A DNA stretch of 13,363 bases from NCBI GenBank assembly GCA_021731345.1, contig JAKFXO010000075.1, positions 1 to 13,363 on the forward strand, read 5' to 3'. Position 1 is the stretch's first letter; each line of letters opens with the position of its first letter. The translations under genes and the position numbers were made by a program. Shown here piece after piece: positions 7,593 through 13,363 of this stretch. Source of the stretch: Candidatus Peribacterales bacterium (GTDB lineage: Bacteria; Patescibacteriota; Gracilibacteria; Peribacterales; Peribacteraceae). The notes beneath the pieces were generated by a model. That model ran no database searches, was not told the DNA's origin, and saw only the letters and a program-made list of their open reading frames with translations.

Positions 7593-9119
7593 ATGATTTA
7601 CCAACATCAATCTATGCCAATGACTCCAGAGAAAAAGGTTGTGATGTCCCACGGCAAACTTGCCTTTGGGGCTATGACCCTCGTCGTTGTCACCGTTGCC
7701 TTCACATCCGTTGCGGGTGTCGGAGGGATTTTGCGCGGTAACCTTACGTTCTTCGGAGGCGGCAGCATTCCATCATCCGGATTCAATGATGCAGCGTTCT
7801 ATAGCTCCTACATGCAGAGCATGAGTGCAGCGATGCAGTCAGCGTTTAACTCAAGTTTCTCGTCCAATGCGACGAGCTACTCCATGCCATACAGCCAGTC
7901 TTCGTATTCTGCGTATAGCTCAAGTTACTCGATGCCGTACTCGTCTTCGTCCTACTCTTCGTACAGTTCGAGCTACTCGATGCCATACAGCTCATCTGCA
8001 ATGTCTTCGTATAGCTCGTCCAGTTATTCGATGCCAACGAGTAATTCCTCTATGACGTCGTACAGCTCCTCTGCTTATTCGATGCCATACAGTTCTTCGA
8101 GCATGACGTCCTACAGTTCCTCTGCTTATTCGATGCCGTACAGTTCTTCGAGCATGTCGTCCTACAGTTCCTCTGCATTTTCCATGCCGTGGAGCTCATC
8201 CTCGATGTCGAACTACTCCAGCATTGCTGCATCTGTTCCGTACGCGGGACTCATGAGCTCCATTGCGAGCTCTATGAATGTGCAGATGGCTGAGGAAGTC
8301 TCTCCGTCACTCCGTAGCGAAGCGATGCTCGCTATAGAGGATATGGCTCCGGTGCAGGCAGAACTTGCTGAGCGCCTCACAACACAGCTCACACTCACAC
8401 CGCAGGTTGCGACTCAGGTCTTCCAGTTCATCGCAGCAGATTTGCCAGAGATGCCGATGACAAGTCAGGTCGCATCCGTCATGTTCAAGAGTTTCAAGCT
8501 CAACAATGGTGAAGAGCTCAAGGCAGCCAATCTCACTCCAGCTATCGATGTTGACCCGAAGGATTGGTACGCACCGATTGTCGTAGAAGTACAAATGATC
8601 GGCATCATGCAGGGAAGCCCAGTGACCGGACTCTTTGAGCCTGAGCGCCTCATGAACCAGGCTGAGTTTGCAAAGACACTCGCAAACGCCGTCGCAAAAG
8701 TAGAGGCAGCACCACATGCAGCCGCTCCAGTGAGCGGAGCGTTTGACCGCTGGCCAGCATGGGCTACCAAAGCTGTCGCTGTTCTCAAGTCACACGACAT
8801 TCCTACGTCGTTCTTCCGCGCAGATCCTGCTGAGTCCATTACGCGTCTTCAGTTGGCGCAGGGCATTGCAACCGTTCTGTTCCCAGAAGAAACGGTGAAC
8901 ATTGCTGCGGCAACGAGCTTCAAAGATATCAACGCTATCCCTATGACGCTTCGTGAGACCGTTCGTACGGTGTCTGCACTCGGCATCATGACGGGTGACG
9001 GTCAAACAAAATTGTTTGATCCATACCGCTACGCCAACCGCGCTGAAGTCGCCAAAGTCTTTGCTACTGCCATGAGGATCAAGGCACAGCAGATGAGCGC
9101 TGAGGCGATGTCTCGTTAA
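7593..9119 (+). CDS. SLH-domain surface protein with Ser/Tyr-Met-Pro repeat linker
   Basis: 508 residues from the first ATG. A hydrophobic signal/anchor segment lies at about residues 22-46. Residues 96-212 form a low-complexity linker of seven repeats of the form YSMPYSSSSMxSYSSSA. Residues about 312-368, 378-430 and 439-497 are three SLH-like domains; the first reads DWYAPIV...GIMQG...FEPERLMNQAEFAK and the third GIMTGDG...FDPYRYANRAEVAK, while the second is degenerate. SLH domains usually attach S-layer or outer-surface proteins to wall polymers, so this is probably a cell-surface protein with a flexible extracellular linker. The start is uncertain: the promoter places transcription at the first ATG, while the ATG at 7644 has AAGG 5 nt upstream and still keeps the signal segment. 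A strong terminator follows. Confidence 0.82.
   Translation: MIYQHQSMPMTPEKKVVMSHGKLAFGAMTLVVVTVAFTSVAGVGGILRGNLTFFGGGSIPSSGFNDAAFYSSYMQSMSAAMQSAFNSSFSSNATSYSMPYSQSSYSAYSSSYSMPYSSSSYSSYSSSYSMPYSSSAMSSYSSSSYSMPTSNSSMTSYSSSAYSMPYSSSSMTSYSSSAYSMPYSSSSMSSYSSSAFSMPWSSSSMSNYSSIAASVPYAGLMSSIASSMNVQMAEEVSPSLRSEAMLAIEDMAPVQAELAERLTTQLTLTPQVATQVFQFIAADLPEMPMTSQVASVMFKSFKLNNGEELKAANLTPAIDVDPKDWYAPIVVEVQMIGIMQGSPVTGLFEPERLMNQAEFAKTLANAVAKVEAAPHAAAPVSGAFDRWPAWATKAVAVLKSHDIPTSFFRADPAESITRLQLAQGIATVLFPEETVNIAAATSFKDINAIPMTLRETVRTVSALGIMTGDGQTKLFDPYRYANRAEVAKVFATAMRIKAQQMSAEAMSR
7878..8228 (+). repeat. Seven tandem 48/51-bp coding repeats
   Basis: In-frame repeats start at 7878, 7926, 7974, 8025, 8076, 8127 and 8178; the first two are 48 bp and the others 51 bp. 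Each encodes a (Y/F)SMP(Y/T/W)S... unit. Units at 8076 and 8127 differ at only 3 of 51 bases, suggesting recent duplication. The outer units are more diverged. Confidence 0.9.
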
Positions 9120-9135
9120 TTCGTCCCCATCTCCT

Positions 9136-9162
9136 AAGGGGCTCACGTGAGCCCCTTTTTTT
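9136..9162 (+). terminator. Rho-independent terminator after the SLH gene
   Basis: A perfect 22-bp palindrome AAGGGGCTCAC/GTGAGCCCCTT (9136-9157) runs into seven T (9156-9162). It begins 16 nt after the SLH stop. A GTG at 9147 inside it opens the sigma-factor reading frame, but a start inside a terminator is not credible. Confidence 0.92.
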
Positions 9163-9182
9163 GTGCTCGTGCAACAAATTCG

Positions 9183-9211
9183 TTACCTTTTCGGCTCACC
9201 TCCGTTATACC
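9183..9211 (+). promoter_or_regulatory. Weak candidate promoter of the sigma/anti-sigma unit
   Basis: TTACCT (9183-9188), a 17-bp spacer and TATACC (9206-9211) lie between the SLH terminator and the ATG at 9249. Both boxes are poor matches. No clear ECF-type GGAAC/CGTC autoregulatory promoter is visible. Confidence 0.3.
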
Positions 9212-9248
9212 CTGTGTAGGAATCCTACTTCTTACTGTCTTCCCCTCC

Positions 9249-9815
9249 ATGGACTCCGTCGAACTCGGTCACATCACGTCGTGCCAAAGTGGGCACCTTG
9301 AAGACTTTGATCCTTTGTATCTCCAGCATGTTGACGCCGTGTATCGGTATCTGCACCGCCGATGCTTAAGCCGCGAAGTCGCAGAAGACCTCACGAGCAC
9401 CGTGTTTCTGAAAGCTCTCGAATCCATTCGTTCTTTCAACCCGAGCAAAGGAGTCTTCCGTGCGTGGCTCTATCGCATCGCACGCAATGCACTCATTGAT
9501 TTCTATAGGTCACACGCACAGAAAACTGTCTCGATCGAAAACATTTGGGACCTAGCCTCGGATGATGTCACGAGCGCTCTGGCCGAGAAATCCATGGACG
9601 CTGAGAAACTCCACGAAGCGATGAAAATTTTGACACCCGACCAGCGTGAAATCGTGATGCTTCGAGTCTGGGAAGGGCTTTCCTACGCCGAGATCGCCGA
9701 GATCACCGGTAAGTCCGAAGGCAACGCAAAAGTCATCTTCTCTCGTTCTATCTCAGAGCTACGCACCAAATTGCCATCACTTCTGTTACTTCTTCTTTTC
9801 CCGCACTCTCTATGA
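9249..9815 (+). CDS. RNA polymerase sigma factor, ECF-like (sigma-70 family)
   Basis: 188 residues from the ATG at 9249. The frame stays open back to a GTG at 9147, but that lies inside the preceding terminator, and the 34 extra residues resemble no sigma region. Region 2 spans about residues 20-90, with DLTSTVFLKALESI and the promoter-melting/-10 segment FRAWLYRIARNALIDFYR. Region 4 spans about 122-174, with LTPDQREIVMLR and the helix-turn-helix LSYAEIAEITGKSEGNAK. No region 3 lies between them, which is the ECF layout. The tail LPSLLLLLLFPHSL is oddly hydrophobic. The ATG has no Shine-Dalgarno sequence. The stop overlaps the next start (ATGA, 9812-9815), so the two genes are translationally coupled, as is usual for a sigma factor and its anti-sigma factor. 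It should direct polymerase to a stress or envelope regulon that cannot be seen here. Confidence 0.88.
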   Translation: MDSVELGHITSCQSGHLEDFDPLYLQHVDAVYRYLHRRCLSREVAEDLTSTVFLKALESIRSFNPSKGVFRAWLYRIARNALIDFYRSHAQKTVSIENIWDLASDDVTSALAEKSMDAEKLHEAMKILTPDQREIVMLRVWEGLSYAEIAEITGKSEGNAKVIFSRSISELRTKLPSLLLLLLFPHSL

Positions 9816-11326
9816 AAACTTCACTCAAGACTTTCCTCGCCGATCTCTATGAGATCGACCCATCTCTCAAGACACACGAAGCGGAGATCATTCCGCTCGT
9901 CGAAAAACTCATGAAGTCAGACCCCGCTGTGGAGCCTGATACAGAATTTGTGAAACGACTTCGCATGCAGCTCAAAAATCGCGCAGCAGAATTGTCGTCC
10001 CCAGCATCTGCAGGTTTCTCCCGCTGGCTCTACGCTTTCGGTGGTGCTGTCACTGCGGCTGTCATCATCCCAGTTGCGTTCGTGGCTATGAATAACATGA
10101 AGCCAGCAACGACCTTCAAGCAAGACGGTTCTGCGCTCTTTAGCTACAGCGTGAAAGAAGAAGGTGAGAGCGCCTTCGGTTCACTCTCGATGATGAATGC
10201 AAATGATATGACGTCCGCCCGCCCGCCCGAGGGAAAGATGATGGGAGTAGGAGGCGGTGGCGTAACGGTAACCAATGCCGTAGCCGTGGAAGCACCGGCG
10301 CCACAAGCCATGATGGCTCGTGATATGGACGCAGGTGTCGATACCAAGATGATCGCACCGTACCCGATCACGACGTATGCCTATGTCTTTGAAGGTGAGC
10401 TACCTGAGCTCACATCGTCAGTTGCAGTCTACAAGCGCATCACGGCTGGTAAGTCTGTGCCGTTCTCCGCACTCGCAAACAGTTTGAACCTCGGCAATAT
10501 CGACCTTGCGTCGTTTGCCGGCATGAACATGGACTCCGTGAGCTTCAGCCAAAATAAGCCCTACGGTTACCAGATGAACGTGAACCTGCGTGAGTCATCG
10601 GTGAACTTGGACGCTCAGTGGGACCAGTGGCCACAGAGCAAGTGTCAGACTGATGCATGTTTCCAAGCGGAGCGCGTGAAACTCTCTGATGTTCCATCCG
10701 AGGATCAGCTCATTGCCGCTGCAAATGCATTCGTGAAAGATCACAGTATCGATATGACGCACTACGGTACGCCAACCGTGGATATGCAGTGGAAGCGTGA
10801 CTACGACCGCGCACCAAACAAGAACGATGCCTGGATTCCAGATCAGATGCGCGTTCTGTATCCACTCGTCATCGACAGCAATCCAGTATCCGACCAGTCC
10901 GGTATGCCGTTTGGTATCTCCATCGGTGTACACGTGAAGTCTCGCAAAGTGATGAACGTCTACGGACTCATGTCACGCGACTACGCCAAGTCCGAGTACG
11001 CAGGTGTCACGGACAAGAAGCAGATCACGGATTATCTTTCGACGCTTGATCAGTACGGATGGGCGCCAGATGCAGGTACCGAGACGAAGACCGCAACGGT
11101 CACGCTCGGCACACCAGTCATGGGTTACTCCGTGTACTACAAGTACGACAGTAACGTGACACAGGAACTCTTGATCCCGTCCCTGACGTTCCCGATTTCG
11201 GACATCAAAGGAGGCGAGCAGTACTTCTTCCGCCAGAGTGTTGTTATCCCGCTTGCATCAGAGATGCTGAAGCAGCAGCAGGATGGCGGCAGGCCAATGC
11301 CGATGGAGGATGTGAAGGCAATGTAG
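9812..11326 (+). CDS. Single-pass membrane protein, probable anti-sigma factor
   Basis: 504 residues. A charged cytoplasmic N-terminus (1-70) is followed by one membrane helix (about 72-93) and a large outer domain (94-504). The ectodomain begins with a Met/Ala/Gly-rich stretch (about 125-175) and later has a CQTDAC pair (residues 278 and 283) that could form a disulfide. Around residues 345-390 the text VLYPLVIDSNPVSDQSGMPFG resembles the extracytoplasmic part of regulators such as YycH/YycI, but this is a weak visual resemblance. Overlap of its ATG with the sigma-factor stop, and the short cytoplasmic segment in front of a single TM, fit a membrane anti-sigma factor whose outer domain senses the envelope. 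I see no zinc-binding HxxxCxxC anti-sigma motif, so the assignment rests on context. A terminator follows. Confidence 0.65.
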   Translation: MKTSLKTFLADLYEIDPSLKTHEAEIIPLVEKLMKSDPAVEPDTEFVKRLRMQLKNRAAELSSPASAGFSRWLYAFGGAVTAAVIIPVAFVAMNNMKPATTFKQDGSALFSYSVKEEGESAFGSLSMMNANDMTSARPPEGKMMGVGGGGVTVTNAVAVEAPAPQAMMARDMDAGVDTKMIAPYPITTYAYVFEGELPELTSSVAVYKRITAGKSVPFSALANSLNLGNIDLASFAGMNMDSVSFSQNKPYGYQMNVNLRESSVNLDAQWDQWPQSKCQTDACFQAERVKLSDVPSEDQLIAAANAFVKDHSIDMTHYGTPTVDMQWKRDYDRAPNKNDAWIPDQMRVLYPLVIDSNPVSDQSGMPFGISIGVHVKSRKVMNVYGLMSRDYAKSEYAGVTDKKQITDYLSTLDQYGWAPDAGTETKTATVTLGTPVMGYSVYYKYDSNVTQELLIPSLTFPISDIKGGEQYFFRQSVVIPLASEMLKQQQDGGRPMPMEDVKAM

Positions 11327-11346
11327 AGATAGGATTCACGACGAAG

Positions 11347-11374
11347 AACCGCCTCGGGAATGGGGCGGTTTTTT
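11347..11374 (+). terminator. Rho-independent terminator of the sigma/anti-sigma operon
   Basis: A 9-bp stem (AACCGCCTC, 11347-11355, with 11362-11370, including one G-U pair), a six-base loop and a run of six T (11369-11374). It lies 20 nt after the stop. The reverse transcriptase gene converges on it from the other side, but on the minus strand the hairpin is not followed by a T-run. Confidence 0.9.
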
Positions 11375-11407
11375 CGAGATCATTAAAATAAAAGTCATTG
11401 ATTAACC

Positions 11408-12748
11408 TTAATCTAATAATGATAAATATGTTCTTATTCCTACTATTTCTGGATACAAATACGGCCAAATGACTTCACCTTTTTTATTTCTAAATTCTAC
11501 CATTCTTATAATCTTCTTTCCCCTAATACGATTAATGCCAGCGACAGCTTTTATCAAATATTGATTCATACGGATAAAAGCCTGTTCGTGAGCAACGCGT
11601 TTATTTATATTGTCTGGAATTTGCTTTAAAGGAACAACAATTGAGCTATATGCTCTGAGCTTTCGGAATAAATTCTTCTGTGTCTTCAGTAGCCCTTCTA
11701 GCTGCTTCTTAGTATATTTCCCAGTTTTCTTTTTATAGTTTTCAATTCTGCCAATGGCTCTGAAATCCATTCCTAAGTTATTTATCCATTTCGATATTTT
11801 GCCTTCAGAAACACTCAATAAAAGATCATTGTAATTATATCCAAGAACTCCAAATCGCTCACCCGGAGCACATTTTTCAAGTTTTGATGCTTTCGTCTGC
11901 AGTCCGATACTCAATAAATATTGATTTATTTCTTTTTCAATTTCATCCCTGTCTGCCTCGCTTGTGCATGCAAACAACAAATCATCTGCATAGCGAAAGC
12001 AAAAGGTATTTTTATCTTTTTTCTTTCTCTGCATTTCATCGAATTCAGATAGGTATAAATTTGCGATTAAACCAGATAAGCAGGATCCTTGAGGAATTCC
12101 TAAATTAGTAGGTGTGTAATGTTGCGAATTTTGCACTTGGATATTTACCCAATCCAGAAAAAAACTTTTCAAACTACTATCCAGTAGATGTTTCTCCAAA
12201 AGGAGAATCACTCTTTCTCTATCAAGCTTGTCGAAAAATTTCTCAATATCAGCCTTTAATATCCAAAATTTATTTGTTTGAAGTATGCTGCAAATATCAG
12301 AGTGTGTAGCATAAATGCCGAGTTTTTTATTGGAAACGCTACTTTTGGGGATGCCACAATAGCTAATTCCGTTATCTAATAATTCTTGCAGTTTTTTTGA
12401 AACAATCTGATAAACGGCTTTTTCAAAAATCTTTTCATTTAATTTGGAATGAATCATTAAAATTCTTTTGCCACCATCTTTCTTGGGTTCCGCATGAATA
12501 AATAGTGGTGATCGTTTATAGCCATCGCGTAAAATAATTTTTCTTAATTCACCCATTGCCGATTTAATTTCAGCATTCATTAAATCAAGTAAGGACTTAG
12601 TTTGATCTACTTTTCTAACTTTTTTTGCTTTTACAAATAACGCATCTTTTGCATAGCGTTTGCTCGCGTTTTTTAAAACGCTACGTAAAACAGAGGCGCA
12701 TGCGGTAGATAGGTTGTCTATAGCCAATACTTCATCAAGTAAGCTCAT
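11408..12748 (-). CDS. Stand-alone reverse transcriptase, class undetermined
   Basis: 446 residues from the ATG at 12748. Residues 1-85 are helical and charged. RT motifs follow in order: KKDGGKRILMI (89-99), NEKIFEKAVYQIV, FWILKADIEKFFD with catalytic D167, GIPQGSCLSGLIANLYLSEFD (217-237), FCFRYADDLLFA with D255/D256, GLQTKASKLEKC, and FGVLGYNY (299-306). A basic 140-residue C-terminus looks like a thumb. All three catalytic aspartates are present, so it should be active. RT4 lacks the SQ of diversity-generating RTs, and there is no retron NAXXH/VTG pair, no maturase-HNH tail and no fused Cas1, so group II-like or unknown-group/DRT-type is the best guess. The gene is AT-rich compared with its neighbours, suggesting transfer. 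An in-frame extension to 12940 exists, but it runs through a hairpin-rich, GC-richer leader and is probably untranslated. The chosen ATG has no Shine-Dalgarno sequence. Confidence 0.85.
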   Translation of the reverse strand: MSLLDEVLAIDNLSTACASVLRSVLKNASKRYAKDALFVKAKKVRKVDQTKSLLDLMNAEIKSAMGELRKIILRDGYKRSPLFIHAEPKKDGGKRILMIHSKLNEKIFEKAVYQIVSKKLQELLDNGISYCGIPKSSVSNKKLGIYATHSDICSILQTNKFWILKADIEKFFDKLDRERVILLLEKHLLDSSLKSFFLDWVNIQVQNSQHYTPTNLGIPQGSCLSGLIANLYLSEFDEMQRKKKDKNTFCFRYADDLLFACTSEADRDEIEKEINQYLLSIGLQTKASKLEKCAPGERFGVLGYNYNDLLLSVSEGKISKWINNLGMDFRAIGRIENYKKKTGKYTKKQLEGLLKTQKNLFRKLRAYSSIVVPLKQIPDNINKRVAHEQAFIRMNQYLIKAVAGINRIRGKKIIRMVEFRNKKGEVIWPYLYPEIVGIRTYLSLLD

Positions 12749-12956
12749 TTGAATGTAGGGGTACCCTGAGCAAGCCCTTCTGGTGAGAAGAACTTGCTGA
12801 TTGGGGGATAGAGATGTCTCGCAATGTTTTGACTGCTCCGGTGGAGCTCGTGCCCTTTTGGTGGTTGCAACCGCCGCTTGAGCCATTGACGATGATTCTC
12901 CTGAGCATGGCTCCAGTATGGCGCACATTCTCAGCTTCATTTTATTCTCTTGAAGC
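12749..12956 (-). ncRNA. Candidate structured leader / ncRNA of the reverse transcriptase
   Basis: About 200 nt upstream of the RT start is roughly half GC, while the RT gene is about one third GC by eye. The predicted transcript begins near 12956 with a GCTTCA/TGAAGC stem (12956-12951 with 12939-12934). It also holds a GCTCC-ACC-GGAGC hairpin and, 20 nt before the RT ATG, a 13-bp hairpin. The near-identical 12-mers CACCAAAAGGGC and CACCAGAAGGGC occur in it twice. Retrons and several defence RTs (for example DRT2 and DRT9) carry their template RNA just upstream of the RT, which is why this is proposed. Alternatives: it is an N-terminal extension of the RT (in-frame starts at 12940 and 12886, the latter with CAGGAG 11 nt upstream) or a decayed gene. 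All three minus-strand frames are open over most of it, so coding cannot be ruled out. Confidence 0.35.
12769..12798 (-). promoter_or_regulatory. 13-bp hairpin just upstream of the RT start
   Basis: On the minus strand, AGCAAGTTCTTCT (12798-12786) pairs fully with AGAAGGGCTTGCT (12781-12769), with two U-G pairs and a CACC loop. It is the most stable local structure in the leader. It could be a stem of a template RNA or a translation-control hairpin for the RT. Confidence 0.6.
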
Positions 12957-12962
12957 GTCTAA

Positions 12963-12990
12963 ACTTTAGTCTTTCATCTCTGGGAATCAA
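12963..12990 (-). promoter_or_regulatory. Candidate promoter of the RT leader
   Basis: On the minus strand, TTGATT (12990-12985), a 16-bp spacer and TAAAGT (12968-12963). The predicted start near 12956 falls at the first leader hairpin. The -10 is imperfect (4 of 6), so support is moderate. Confidence 0.4.
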
Positions 12991-13012
12991 TTGATCAAAG
13001 GCAAAAATGTTG

Positions 13013-13032
13013 TGGTGTACAAATGTACACCA
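13013..13032. repeat. Perfect inverted repeat with 9-bp arms between PBP and RT genes
   Basis: TGGTGTACA-AA-TGTACACCA, arms 13013-13021 and 13024-13032. On the minus strand it is followed by CAACATTTTT, so it could end transcription of the PBP gene 100 nt after its stop. Equally, its symmetry and its position about 25 bp upstream of the RT -35 box fit an operator. Confidence 0.5.
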
Positions 13033-13134
13033 AGAACACTCCAGCAATCATCCAAGCCCTCATTTTATCTTCCCTGAAGGTGTAACTTTACATCTCCTAA
13101 CTCCTCCGAAATATTTCTGCCTCCGTAATTTTTC
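13033..13134. other. Gene-free stretch after the PBP stop
   Basis: Together with the RT leader and its promoter this makes a gap of about 386 nt without a secure gene. This part holds a purine-rich minus-strand tract (two GGAGG-type runs, near 13122-13125 and 13101-13106) and a 22-codon minus-strand ORF starting at 13063 behind GGGAAG. Nothing in it can be called with confidence. Confidence 0.4.
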
Positions 13135-13363
13135 CTAAAAACACGCTTCCTCCTCCGCCCTATAAATCCTTGCGGACTGTTCTACGAACGCTCTCCAGAT
13201 CGGTGCCGCGACTGTGAGGCCGTCAGCCAGTGGATCCAGCACCGTGTTATCCGCATTGCCCACCCACACACCAACCACAAGTTCCGGCGTATAGCCCAGC
13301 GTCCACACGTTATTCACGCCGTACTCCGTACAGCGGCCAAATTCATCGCGCTGAAAACAGACG
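13135..13363 (-). CDS. Penicillin-binding protein (transpeptidase C-terminus), 5' partial
   Basis: The frame runs from the right edge (first whole codon at 13362) to a TAG at 13135 and gives about 75 C-terminal residues. The text NNVWTLGYTPELVVGVWVGN followed by ADNT...AAPIWRAFVEQS is the stretch that normally follows the KTG motif in class A PBP transpeptidase domains (D-ala-D-ala crosslinking, extracytoplasmic). The SXXK, SXN and KTG motifs and any glycosyltransferase domain lie outside the window. The GTG at 13317 lies within the domain, so it is not the start. The protein ends soon after the domain with an acidic EEACF tail. Confidence 0.85.
   Translation of the reverse strand, partial: VCFQRDEFGRCTEYGVNNVWTLGYTPELVVGVWVGNADNTVLDPLADGLTVAAPIWRAFVEQSARIYRAEEEACF

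Noticed and set aside
9147..9248. Upstream extension of the sigma factor to GTG 9147
   Set aside because: The codon lies inside the terminator of the preceding gene and the added residues match no sigma region.
12749..12940. In-frame N-terminal extension of the RT starting at ATG 12940 or ATG 12886
   Set aside because: The translated text is not RT-like, composition changes abruptly at 12748, and the stretch contains a 13-bp hairpin. A start at 12886 with CAGGAG 11 nt upstream remains possible.
12749..12956. DGR template repeat
   Set aside because: The RT lacks the DGR SQ motif, there is no adjacent Avd gene, and I saw no variable-repeat counterpart in the other genes of the window.
12814..12969. 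Plus-strand 51-codon ORF (MSRNVLTAPV...), hydrophobic, with a G-rich stretch upstream
   Set aside because: All frames of this GC-richer stretch are largely open, it overlaps the RT leader and its promoter antisense, and I recognise no family. Not called without homologues.
12995..13063. Minus-strand 22-codon ORF (MRAWMIAGVFLVYI...) behind GGGAAG
   Set aside because: Signal-like start and fair ribosome site, but very short; it runs through the perfect palindrome. Too little to call a gene.
11375..13134. Group II intron
   Set aside because: Upstream space is too short for domains I-III, no domain V-like hairpin follows the RT, and there is no maturase/HNH C-terminus.
13007..13138. Plus-strand 43-codon ORF preceded by AAAGG
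   Set aside because: No recognisable protein features; overlaps the PBP stop region antisense and looks like a chance ORF.

Overview
The window looks like a chromosomal piece of a candidate-phyla-radiation (Patescibacteria) genome, possibly of the Peregrinibacteria/Peribacteria type. The clues are a giant DUF11 surface protein with a C-terminal anchor, a VanW protein, an SLH protein with a Ser/Tyr-Met-Pro repeat linker, a lone sensor kinase with an unusual H-box, and several starts with little or no Shine-Dalgarno sequence. The lineage is an inference from gene content only. UGA appears to be an ordinary stop: the sigma-factor gene ends in TGA.

Left part (1-5143, plus strand): the 3' portion of a very long DUF11-repeat surface protein, a strong terminator, a well-formed promoter, and a VanW-family envelope protein. 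Middle (5140-7477, minus strand): an FTR1-type iron permease that shares its stop tetranucleotide with vanW, preceded by an orphan membrane histidine kinase whose outer sensor carries an EF-hand-like loop. A divergent promoter region (7478-7592) separates the kinase from an SLH-domain protein (7593-9119). After a palindromic terminator comes a two-gene unit: an ECF-like sigma factor coupled by ATGA overlap to a single-pass membrane protein with a large ectodomain, which by position and layout is its probable anti-sigma partner. This unit ends in a clear terminator at 11347-11374.

Right part (11375-13363, minus strand): an AT-rich reverse transcriptase gene (11408-12748; roughly one third GC by eye, against about half in the flanks). 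It is preceded by a GC-richer leader of about 200 nt with hairpins and a plausible promoter, and lies downstream of the 3' end of a class A penicillin-binding protein gene. The reverse transcriptase lacks the diagnostic motifs of retrons and of diversity-generating retroelements, and no group II intron ribozyme is evident. It therefore looks like a stand-alone (unknown-group, DRT-like or group II-like) enzyme with a candidate non-coding RNA partner, and it is the best candidate here for an undescribed system.

Apart from this element, most genes concern the cell envelope and its signalling: surface adhesin or stalk, VanW, SLH protein, PBP, sensor kinase and sigma/anti-sigma pair. I found no tRNA, rRNA, CRISPR array or insertion sequence.
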